A stretch of 64,000 bases of DNA from Celeribacter litoreus (lineage in GTDB: Bacteria; Pseudomonadota; Alphaproteobacteria; Rhodobacterales; Rhodobacteraceae): positions 1,033,403-1,097,402 of the forward strand of contig NZ_JAIUFY010000005.1 of NCBI RefSeq assembly GCF_020165855.1. Direction: 5' to 3'. A model generated the notes under the pieces. That model had not been told where the DNA came from and made no database searches. It saw only the letters and a list, made by a program, of their open reading frames with translations. Within the stretch, counting starts at the first letter, position 1, and every line of letters starts with the position of its first letter. Positions 52,265 through 60,007 of the stretch are shown here, one piece after another. Position numbers and translations under genes: made by a program.

Positions 52265-52278
52265 TTGATTTGGATCAT
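52265..52278. promoter_or_regulatory. FNR-like site (9 of 10 positions)
   Basis: TTGAT-TTGG-ATCAT differs from TTGAT-N4-ATCAA by one base. It lies 127 bases before doxX (leftward) and 185 before the carbamoyl amidohydrolase (rightward). Confidence 0.4.
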
Positions 52279-52427
52279 TTTGGGCTCTGCGGTGGCGCGG
52301 GCTATATTAGGCGGTGATGTCTTCTTTGGCGATTATGCCTAATTTTTGCGCAACCCTTCGTGAAGTCGGCGAAAGGACGTGGCGCGTCGGGAAAATCTTT
52401 GCAATCCTGATCAAGAGAGCGTCAATG

Positions 52428-52447
52428 TATTGACCAAATGGTCAATA
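52428..52447. promoter_or_regulatory. rutR box: Perfect RutR-type operator
   Basis: TATTGACCA-AA-TGGTCAATA is a perfect palindrome around two central bases and contains the Escherichia coli RutR consensus TTGACCA-N2-TGGTCAA. It ends 15 bases before the amidohydrolase ATG, so binding would block the transcription start. The rutR-like gene is 1.1 kb away. Confidence 0.85.
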
Positions 52448-52462
52448 TCTCTGGAGGGTCAA

Positions 52463-53710
52463 ATGAACACGGAGCACAATCTCAAAATCAACTCGGAGCG
52501 TCTTTGGGACAGTCTGATGGAGATGGCAAAGGTCGGGCCCGGTGTCGCTGGTGGCTGTAACCGCCAGACCCTGACAGACGAAGATGCAGACGGTCGCAAG
52601 CTTTTCCAGAAATGGTGCGAAGAGGCCGGCATGACGATGGGTGTCGATGCCATGGGCACCATGTTTATGACGCGCGAAGGCACCGATCCGGAGGCTCTTC
52701 CGGTCTACATGGGTTCGCACCTCGATACCCAGCCGACCGGCGGCAAATATGACGGTGTGCTCGGCGTGCTTGGCGCGCTTGAAGCCGTGCGCACGATGAA
52801 TGATCTCGACATCAAGACAAAGCACCCGATCGTTATCACGAACTGGGCGAACGAAGAGGGCGCGCGTTTTGCACCTGCCATGCTGGCCTCTGGCGTGTTT
52901 GCAGGTAAACACACGCTTGACTACGCCTACGGTCGCACCGATCTTGAGGGGAAAACCTATGGCGAGGAACTCGCGCGGATCGGTTGGAAAGGCGACGAAG
53001 AGGTCGGCGCCCGGAAGATGCACGCGTATTACGAGCTTCATATCGAACAGGGCCCGATCCTCGAGGCCGAGGGCAAAGACATTGGTGTTGTGACCCACTG
53101 TCAGGGCCTGTGGTGGCTCGAATTCACGCTGACCGGCAAAGAGGCGCACACCGGCTCCACCCCGATGGCGATGCGCACCAACGCGGGTCTTGCCATGGCG
53201 CGTATTCTGGAAATGGTGCAAGAGGTTGCCATGGATCACCAGCCGAACGCGGTGGGCGGTGTCGGCCAGATGCAATTCAGCCCGAACTCGCGCAATGTGC
53301 TGCCGGGGACGGTTGTCTTCACGGTCGATATCCGGACGCCGAGCATCGACAAGCTGACGTCCATGCGGAGCCAAATCGAAGCGCGTGCAGAGAAAATCTG
53401 TGAAGAACTCGGCGTCGGCTATGCGGTTGAGGCCGTGGGTCACTTTGATCCGGTGACCTTCACGCCGGAGCTTGTGTCGAACGTGCGCAATGCGGCGGAG
53501 ACTTTGGGCTATTCCTACATGGATCTCGTCTCTGGGGCGGGCCACGACGCCTGCTGGGCCGCCGCTGTTGCGCCGACTACGATGATCATGTGTCCCTGTG
53601 TGGATGGTCTGTCGCACAATGAGGCCGAAGAGATCAGCCCGGAATGGGCGGCGGCGGGCACCGATGTGCTGCTCCATGCTGTGCTTGAAACTGCTGAAAT
53701 CGTAGAGTGA
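52463..53710 (+). CDS. N-carbamoyl-beta-alanine amidohydrolase-like Zn hydrolase (M20 family)
   Basis: A 415-residue enzyme; ATG at 52463 has GGAGGG upstream. Metal-binding motifs of the M20/hydantoinase-carbamoylase group: GSHLDTQPTGGKYDG (near 84-98), ANEEGARF (near 128-135) and GAGHDACW (near 358-365), with a dimerisation domain between about 210 and 330. It cleaves N-carbamoyl-beta-alanine to beta-alanine, CO2 and ammonia, the third step of reductive pyrimidine breakdown. Allantoate or other carbamoyl substrates are possible, but hydA and preTA nearby favour this. Confidence 0.9.
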   Translation: MNTEHNLKINSERLWDSLMEMAKVGPGVAGGCNRQTLTDEDADGRKLFQKWCEEAGMTMGVDAMGTMFMTREGTDPEALPVYMGSHLDTQPTGGKYDGVLGVLGALEAVRTMNDLDIKTKHPIVITNWANEEGARFAPAMLASGVFAGKHTLDYAYGRTDLEGKTYGEELARIGWKGDEEVGARKMHAYYELHIEQGPILEAEGKDIGVVTHCQGLWWLEFTLTGKEAHTGSTPMAMRTNAGLAMARILEMVQEVAMDHQPNAVGGVGQMQFSPNSRNVLPGTVVFTVDIRTPSIDKLTSMRSQIEARAEKICEELGVGYAVEAVGHFDPVTFTPELVSNVRNAAETLGYSYMDLVSGAGHDACWAAAVAPTTMIMCPCVDGLSHNEAEEISPEWAAAGTDVLLHAVLETAEIVE

Positions 53711-53815
53711 GATGAAAGGGGCGAGGGGCCAGCCCCTCGCGCTCCCCGGGATATTTAAGGACAAAAGAAGGTGTGGGCCCAAGGTGCCCGCGCCTCACCG
53801 ACAAGGAGAGACAAC

Positions 53816-55270
53816 ATGAGCAAGGTGATCAAAGGCGGAACGGTTGTAACCGCTGACCTTACTTACAAGGCAGATGTGAAAATCGAGGACGGAGTTATTG
53901 TCGAGATCGGCCCTGATTTGACGGGTGACGAGATTCTCGATGCGGAAGGCTGCTATGTGATGCCGGGCGGGATCGACCCGCACACGCACCTCGAGATGCC
54001 GTTCATGGGCACTTATTCCGCCGACGATTTCGCCTCTGGCACGCGCGCGGCGCTTGCTGGCGGGACGACGATGGTCGTGGACTTTGCTCTGCCTGATCCG
54101 GGTGAAAGCCTGTTGGACGCGCTCAAGAAGTGGGACAACAAATCTGGCCAAGCCTCCTGTGACTATTCCTATCACATGGCGATCACATGGTGGGATGAAC
54201 AGGTCTTTGACGAGATGAAGGTGATCACCGACGAAAAAGGGATCAACACCTTCAAGCATTTCATGGCGTACAAAGGCTCTCTCATGGTCAATGACGATGA
54301 GCTCTTTGCGTCGTTCAAACGCTGCGCGGAACTCGGTGCAACGCCGCTCGTCCACGCGGAAAACGGCGATGTGGTTGCTGAGCTGACTGCGAAACTCCTC
54401 GCCGAGGGCAACAATGGTCCTGAGGGGCACGCCTATTCGCGTCCTCCACAGGTTGAGGGCGAAGCCACCAACCGTGCGATCATGATTGCCGACATGGCTG
54501 GCGCACCGCTTTATGTCGTGCACACGTCTTGCGAGGAGGCTCACGAGGCCATCCGCCGTGCCAAGATGCAGGGCAAGCGCGTTTGGGGTGAGCCGCTCAT
54601 CCAGCACCTTGTTCTCGACGAGAGCGAATACTTCAACGAGGACTGGGACCATGCGGCCCGCCGAGTGATGTCGCCGCCGTTCCGTAACAAGCAGCATCAG
54701 GATAGCCTCTGGGCGGGTCTGGCCTCTGGCACGCTGTCGTGTGTGGCGACCGACCACTGTGCGTTCACGACCGATCAGAAGCGTTACGGCGTTGGCGACT
54801 TTTCGAAGATCCCGAACGGCACAGGTGGTCTCGAAGACCGTCTTCCGGTCCTTTGGACCTATGGTGTTGAAACAGGCCGCATCACGATGAACGAGTTCGT
54901 CGCTGTGACCTCCACCAACATTGCGAAAATCCTCAACTGTTACCCGAAAAAAGGTGCGATCCTTGTGGGTGCGGACGCGGATATCGTTGTGATGGACCCG
55001 TCGATGAGCAAAACGATCACTGCCGAGAGCCAGGCCTCTGCGATTGACTACAACGTCTTTGAGGGCGTCGAGGTCAAAGCGCTGCCGCGTTATGTTCTGA
55101 GCCGTGGCTATGTGGCGGTCGATAAGGGCGAGCTCAAGGCCAAGGAAGGCCATGGCGAGTTCGTTGCCCGCGACCCGAATGCGACGGTCAACAAGGCGCT
55201 GTCGAAGTGGAAGGAACTCACCTCTCCGCGTCCGGTCGAACGTGCCGGTATTCCGGCGACGGGCGTCTAA
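53816..55270 (+). CDS. hydA: Dihydropyrimidinase (hydantoinase)
   Basis: A 484-residue amidohydrolase; start at 53816 (MSKVIKGGTVVTADLTYKAD) with AAGGAG upstream. Metal site: H56-T-H58, carboxylated K153 in FMAYKGS, later His in VHAENGD and VHTSCEEAHEA, Asp in ATDHCAFT. It opens dihydrouracil/dihydrothymine to N-carbamoyl-beta-amino acids, second step of the pathway. Confidence 0.94.
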   Translation: MSKVIKGGTVVTADLTYKADVKIEDGVIVEIGPDLTGDEILDAEGCYVMPGGIDPHTHLEMPFMGTYSADDFASGTRAALAGGTTMVVDFALPDPGESLLDALKKWDNKSGQASCDYSYHMAITWWDEQVFDEMKVITDEKGINTFKHFMAYKGSLMVNDDELFASFKRCAELGATPLVHAENGDVVAELTAKLLAEGNNGPEGHAYSRPPQVEGEATNRAIMIADMAGAPLYVVHTSCEEAHEAIRRAKMQGKRVWGEPLIQHLVLDESEYFNEDWDHAARRVMSPPFRNKQHQDSLWAGLASGTLSCVATDHCAFTTDQKRYGVGDFSKIPNGTGGLEDRLPVLWTYGVETGRITMNEFVAVTSTNIAKILNCYPKKGAILVGADADIVVMDPSMSKTITAESQASAIDYNVFEGVEVKALPRYVLSRGYVAVDKGELKAKEGHGEFVARDPNATVNKALSKWKELTSPRPVERAGIPATGV

Positions 55271-55327
55271 GATAAAGCATTGATACGGGGTCGAATTTCG
55301 GCCCCGTGTTCAGACGAGGGGACAAGA

Positions 55328-55346
55328 CCTTGTGACCAACACAAGG
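55328..55346. promoter_or_regulatory. Perfect 7-bp-arm palindrome before the importer operon
   Basis: CCTTGTG-ACCAA-CACAAGG, 20 bases before the ATPase start. It could be an operator or an mRNA hairpin near the ribosome-binding site; no regulator is assigned. Upstream, ACGGGG...CCCCGT (55285-55307) is a weaker stem after hydA. Confidence 0.55.
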
Positions 55347-55366
55347 CCGATTGAAGAACGAGCCAA

Positions 55367-56143
55367 ATGAAAAAGCCAGTGATTGATGCGCGTGGGGTGG
55401 ACCTGACGTTCCAGACGAACGACGGGCCGGTGCATGCGCTCAAGGATGTCAATCTTGAGATTAACAAGGGAGATTTTGTCTCCTTCATCGGACCGTCGGG
55501 CTGTGGCAAGACGACGTTCCTGCGCTGTATCGCGGCGCTGGAGACGCCGACGGGCGGGGCGCTCACCGTGAATGGTTTGACGCCGGATGAGGCGCGTAAA
55601 GCGCGCTCCTACGGCTACGTGTTTCAGGCCGCAGGGCTTTACCCGTGGCGCACGATTGCGGGCAACATTCGCCTACCTCTGGAGATCATGGATTTCCCGA
55701 AAGACGAGATCGCGGGCCGCGTTGAGAAAGTGCTGGAACTCGTTGATCTCAAAGGGTTTGGCAAGAAATTTCCGTGGCAGCTTTCGGGCGGGATGCAGCA
55801 ACGTGCGTCGATTGCCCGCGCGCTCGCGTTCGATGCCGAAATCCTGCTGATGGACGAGCCGTTCGGCGCGCTCGATGAGATCGTGCGTGACAAGCTCAAC
55901 GAAGAACTTCTCAAGCTCTGGGCGCGCACGAACAAGACGATTGGCTTTGTGACGCACTCCATTCCGGAGGCGGTTTACCTCTCCACGAAGATCGTCGTGA
56001 TGAGCCCTCGTCCGGGCCGGATCACTGATGTGATCGAGAGCACTCTGCCGAAAGAACGCCCGCTCGAAATTCGTGACAGCGAGGAATTTATCAAGATCGC
56101 CCACCGTGTTCGCGAGGGTCTCAGAGCGGGGCACGACGCATGA
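55367..56143 (+). CDS. ABC transporter ATP-binding protein, SsuB/TauB-like
   Basis: A 258-residue ATPase: Walker A GPSGCGKTT (near 42-50), signature LSGGMQQR (near 139-146), Walker B ILLMDEPFGALDE (near 157-169), switch His in FVTHSIPEA. First gene of the ATPase-permease-permease-binding protein operon placed after the pyrimidine genes. Confidence 0.92.
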   Translation: MKKPVIDARGVDLTFQTNDGPVHALKDVNLEINKGDFVSFIGPSGCGKTTFLRCIAALETPTGGALTVNGLTPDEARKARSYGYVFQAAGLYPWRTIAGNIRLPLEIMDFPKDEIAGRVEKVLELVDLKGFGKKFPWQLSGGMQQRASIARALAFDAEILLMDEPFGALDEIVRDKLNEELLKLWARTNKTIGFVTHSIPEAVYLSTKIVVMSPRPGRITDVIESTLPKERPLEIRDSEEFIKIAHRVREGLRAGHDA

Positions 56144-56246
56144 GTTTTGGGGTGAATTTGGCTGTCGGCAAATCGTCGGACAAGTGTCGGACTTTTGTCG
56201 GGCACGTCTGCGGAGTGCGGGCGGCGACCTGCGCGCGAGGTGCGGC

Positions 56247-57110
56247 ATGAACAAGATCATTCCCGTTCTCACCATGCTCGCTGTCATCGTGGTCCTTTGG
56301 TACGCGGCGGCGGTGAAGATGAATAGCCAGTGGGCGATGGATCAGGCCGCGCGTGCGGAGGTCGAACTGACCTTTGGCGAGTTGGTGAAAGACACGCTCT
56401 CCCAAGACCGCCCAAAGTTGCCCGCGCCGCATCAGGTCGTGGCTGAACTCTGGGAAACCACGGTCGAGAAAAAGATCACCTCGAAACGGAGCCTCGTTTA
56501 TCACGGGTGGATCACCCTGTCGGCGACGATGCTCGGCTTCGGGATCGGCACGGTTGCGGGGATCGCGCTTGCCGTCGGGATCGTGCACAACAAGGCCATG
56601 GATTTGGGGGTTATGCCTTGGGCGATTGCGTCCCAGACCATTCCCATTCTGGCGATTGCGCCGATGATTATCGTGGTGCTCAACTCGATGGGCATTTCGG
56701 GTCTCATCCCGAAAGCGATCATCGCGGCCTATCTGTCCTTCTTCCCCGTCGTTGTGGGGATGGTGAAGGGTCTACGCGCGCCGGATGCGATGCAGCTTGA
56801 TCTCATGAAAACCTACAACGCCTCTGGTGGGGAGACCTTCTGGAAACTGCGTCTGCCGTCGTCGATGCCATATCTCTTTGCCTCGCTCAAAGTCGCGGTT
56901 GCCGCAGCTTTGGTCGGGACCATTGTGGCGGAGCTTCCGTCTGGTGCGGTGCGTGGCCTCGGGGCGCGTCTTTTGTCCGGCTCTTACTACGGTCAAACGA
57001 TCCAGATCTGGTCCGCGCTCTTCGCAGCGGCCGCACTTGCAGCCGCGCTCGTGATCATCGTGGGTATCCTTGAAAAGGTTGTTCTCAAACGGATGGGGAT
57101 GGCGAAATGA
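56247..57110 (+). CDS. ABC transporter permease (first of two)
   Basis: A 287-residue inner membrane permease of the nitrate/sulfonate/HMP type. Start at 56247 (MNKIIPVLTMLAVIVVLW). EAA-like loop MKTYNASGGETFWKLRLPSS (about 188-207). A 103-base gap from the ATPase stop contains no other gene. Unlike usual homologues it has an N-terminal helix followed by about 50 polar residues. Confidence 0.87.
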   Translation: MNKIIPVLTMLAVIVVLWYAAAVKMNSQWAMDQAARAEVELTFGELVKDTLSQDRPKLPAPHQVVAELWETTVEKKITSKRSLVYHGWITLSATMLGFGIGTVAGIALAVGIVHNKAMDLGVMPWAIASQTIPILAIAPMIIVVLNSMGISGLIPKAIIAAYLSFFPVVVGMVKGLRAPDAMQLDLMKTYNASGGETFWKLRLPSSMPYLFASLKVAVAAALVGTIVAELPSGAVRGLGARLLSGSYYGQTIQIWSALFAAAALAAALVIIVGILEKVVLKRMGMAK

Positions 57111-57943
57111 CGTTTCTCTATACACTCCTCGTTCTCGCCGTCTGGCTCGGGCTTTGGTGGCTCAACACCCGCTTTGCGGCGCGCCGCAAAACCCAGTGGG
57201 TCGTGCCGGTTCTGTTCGGCATCACGTTGATCCTGATCTGGGAAATGGTCGTGCGCCTATTCGGAGTCTCGCCCGTGATCCTGCCGGCGCCAACCTCGAT
57301 TGGCGCGAAGATCGTGACGTCTGTGCCGACACTTTGGGAAGACTTTGTGCAGACCATCGTTAAGGGCGCTCTGAGTGGCTACCTGATGGGCTGCGGCGCG
57401 GCCTTTGTCACCGCTGTGCTCATCGACCGCTCTCCGTTCCTACAGCGCGGGCTTCTGCCCATCGGGAACTTTGTCGCGGCGCTGCCGATTGTCGGGATCG
57501 CACCGATCCTCGTCATGTGGTTCGGGTTTGACTGGCAATCCAAAGCCGCCGTGGTCGTTGTGATGGTGTTCTTCCCTGTGCTTGTGAACACAGTTGCGGG
57601 TTTGGCGGCCACGGATACGATGCAGCGGGATTTGATGCGCACCTATTCGGCCTCCTATGGTCAGACGCTCCTCAAATTGCGCCTGCCTGCGGCCATGCCG
57701 TTTGTTTTCAACGGGCTTAAAATTGCGACAACGCTGGCGCTTATTGGTGCGATTGTCGCAGAGTTTTTCGGTTCCCCAATCAAAGGGATGGGGTTTCGGA
57801 TTTCCACCGAAGTCGGACGTCTCGGACTTGATATGGTCTGGGCAGAGATTGCGGTGGCAGCTATCACGGGATCAGCCTTTTACGGGCTGGTGTCGCTGAT
57901 CGAAAAAGGGGTCACATTTTGGCACCCGTCCCAACGCGGATAA
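57107..57943 (+). CDS. ABC transporter permease (second of two)
   Basis: A 278-residue permease overlapping the previous gene by 4 bases. Related to its neighbour: EAA-like loop MRTYSASYGQTLLKLRLPAA (near 178-197). The two permeases probably form a heterodimer, unlike the single permease of the 7896-8750 system. Confidence 0.88.
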   Translation: MTFLYTLLVLAVWLGLWWLNTRFAARRKTQWVVPVLFGITLILIWEMVVRLFGVSPVILPAPTSIGAKIVTSVPTLWEDFVQTIVKGALSGYLMGCGAAFVTAVLIDRSPFLQRGLLPIGNFVAALPIVGIAPILVMWFGFDWQSKAAVVVVMVFFPVLVNTVAGLAATDTMQRDLMRTYSASYGQTLLKLRLPAAMPFVFNGLKIATTLALIGAIVAEFFGSPIKGMGFRISTEVGRLGLDMVWAEIAVAAITGSAFYGLVSLIEKGVTFWHPSQRG

Positions 57944-58009
57944 CACCGCATCTACTAAACGGCTAAGGGAAAAACCCTGCCATTTCGACAACTTGGAGGT
58001 TGTATTACT

Positions 58010-58993
58010 ATGAAAAAGCTACTGACGAGCGCCGCCGCTCTGGCCGCTATGGCAACCGGTGCCTTCGCCGCTGACGAGGTGACGCTGCAGCTCAAGTGGG
58101 TGACACAGGCTCAATTTGCGGGCTACTACGTGGCGCTTGAAAAAGGCTTCTACGAAGAGGCTGATCTGGACGTGACGATCAAACCGGGTGGCCCGGATAT
58201 CGCACCGGTTCAGGTTCTTCTCGGTGGTGGCGCCGATGTCATGGTTGACTGGATGCCGTCCGCTCTGGCTGCCCGTGAAAACGGCGCGCCTGTGGTGAAC
58301 ATCGCCCAGCCGTTCAAATCCTCCGGCATGATGCTGACCTGTCTCAAAGAGAGCGGCGTTGCGTCTCCTGAAGATTTCCCGGGCAAGACGCTCGGCGTTT
58401 GGTTCTTCGGCAACGAGTACCCGTTCCTGTCCTGGATGGGCAAACTCGACATCCCGACCGATGGCTCCGAGGGCGGCGTGACCGTTCTAAAGCAGGGTTT
58501 CAACGTTGATCCGCTCCTGCAGAAACAGGCGGCCTGTATCTCCACCATGACCTACAACGAATACTGGCAGGTCATTGACGCCGGTATCTCCGCCGACGAT
58601 CTGATCACCTTCAAATACGAAGATCAGGGCGTCGCGACCCTCGAAGACGGTCTTTACGTCCTCGAAGAGAGCCTCGCTGACGAAGCCTTCAAAGAGAAGA
58701 TGGTTCGTTTCGTTGCCGCCTCCATGGAAGGCTGGAAATACGCAGAGGCAAACCCGGAAGAAGCTGCTGAAATCGTGCTCGAGTACGATGAAACCGGTGC
58801 GCAGACCATGGAACATCAGGTTCGCATGATGTCTGAAGTTGCCAAACTGACCGCTGGTTCCGCTGGCGCTCTGGATGTGGCCGATTACGAGCGCACCGTT
58901 GCGTCCCTTCTCGCAGGTGGCTCCGATCCGGTCATCACCAAAGAGCCGGAAGGTGCCTACACCCTCGAAATCACCGACGCAGCTCTGAAGTAA
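58010..58993 (+). CDS. ABC transporter substrate-binding protein, NMT1/THI5-like
   Basis: A 327-residue periplasmic protein with signal peptide (MKKLLTSAAALAAMATGAFA). NMT1 features: LQLKWVTQAQFAGYYVALEK (about 25-44) and VTIKPGGPDIAPVQ. Good ribosome site GGAGG. By position it probably delivers a pyrimidine-like or hydantoin-like compound to the hydA/amidohydrolase pathway; HMP or riboflavin are alternatives. Terminator follows. Confidence 0.89.
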   Translation: MKKLLTSAAALAAMATGAFAADEVTLQLKWVTQAQFAGYYVALEKGFYEEADLDVTIKPGGPDIAPVQVLLGGGADVMVDWMPSALAARENGAPVVNIAQPFKSSGMMLTCLKESGVASPEDFPGKTLGVWFFGNEYPFLSWMGKLDIPTDGSEGGVTVLKQGFNVDPLLQKQAACISTMTYNEYWQVIDAGISADDLITFKYEDQGVATLEDGLYVLEESLADEAFKEKMVRFVAASMEGWKYAEANPEEAAEIVLEYDETGAQTMEHQVRMMSEVAKLTAGSAGALDVADYERTVASLLAGGSDPVITKEPEGAYTLEITDAALK

Positions 58994-59014
58994 GCGTCGC
59001 GTGAAACGATAAAA

Positions 59015-59044
59015 CCCGCCCCGGGGACTAAAATCCGGGGCGGG
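59015..59044 (+). terminator. Hairpin after the importer operon
   Basis: CCCGCCCCGG pairs with CCGGGGCGGG (10 bp, 10-base loop); no long T-run on the plus strand, AAAA upstream gives a U-tract for the minus strand (but the PRC-barrel gene ends at 59084, so it may serve both). Confidence 0.75.
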
Positions 59045-59083
59045 CCTCACGCTCAATGGGGGGGAGCGTGATACACGGTTGGA

Positions 59084-59710
59084 TTAGGACGCCATTGCGT
59101 CTTCGATGCTCATCTCGCCATCAATTTCCGTATAGTCCGCGAGATCGACCTCTGGCATGGATTCAATCTCGCTCTCGGTCGCACCATCGAGCATCACGCT
59201 GTTTTCGCCGACCATGGCAAACTGATCCATCTCGATCAGGACGTCGTGCTCGCCGATGCCGAGAAAGCCGCCAACACCAACGATCGCTTTGGCTTCACCG
59301 TCGACCTCTACGAGGGCGTCGATCTCACCGATGTCTTCGCCGGTCTGCGACATCACGCGAGTGCCGACGATCTCGGACACGGTTTCCTTGCCGAAATCTT
59401 TCGCGGCGGCGGCAATGGTTTTCGCACCTTCTTTGGTGGTGTCCCAGAGATCTCCAGCAGTGCGTTCGGTGGCCTCTGCCACGTCGGTTGCCATCTCTTC
59501 GGTCGCGTCGATGGCGTCCTCAGTCTCGGTCTCCGCGGTCTCAACAGTGTCCTCGACAACATTGGTCTCGACGCTCGTCTCGCTCTGCATCGTCACGCCG
59601 TCGTCAGAGATCGAAGCATCCGCCTCAGTCGTCATCTCTGCGAAGAGTGGGGTCGCAGCAACGGTGATCATCGCGGCGGTGGTCATCAGGGTGTTCTTGA
59701 TAGAAATCAT
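59084..59710 (-). CDS. PRC-barrel domain exported protein
   Basis: A 208-residue acidic protein; start at 59710 (MISIKNTLMTTAAMITVAATPLFA signal region) with AGAGGA upstream. Residues 25-100 are Thr/Glu-rich and helical; the PRC-barrel follows (ETVSEIVGTRVMSQTGEDIG near 108-127, then GGFLGIGEHDVLIEM). Such proteins are envelope-associated or stress-induced in alphaproteobacteria; function unknown. Confidence 0.83.
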   Translation of the reverse strand: MISIKNTLMTTAAMITVAATPLFAEMTTEADASISDDGVTMQSETSVETNVVEDTVETAETETEDAIDATEEMATDVAEATERTAGDLWDTTKEGAKTIAAAAKDFGKETVSEIVGTRVMSQTGEDIGEIDALVEVDGEAKAIVGVGGFLGIGEHDVLIEMDQFAMVGENSVMLDGATESEIESMPEVDLADYTEIDGEMSIEDAMAS

Positions 59711-60007
59711 TGTGTGGTCCTCTCTCATGCGTTTGCATTCGGTATGGGGTCTCAATGAAGAAGGGCCCTCTGATGTTCCGAGAAAGTTTCTTGGGGTGCA
59801 TGGGTTGAGATTTAAAATATAATAAAAACAGTGCTTTACTTCTGTTTTGTTTTTTTCCATTAGAGACTTTTCCCCGAGCCGGGCCAGATGCGGTCGGGAT
59901 GTGGATTTTTGCGAATGCTTGCCAGCACCCGTCCGATCCACCAAGCTGTAAGTCATAGATTGAATTATTTCCAATGCACGTGAAGTGGCCATTTGGGGAG
60001 GGACGCT

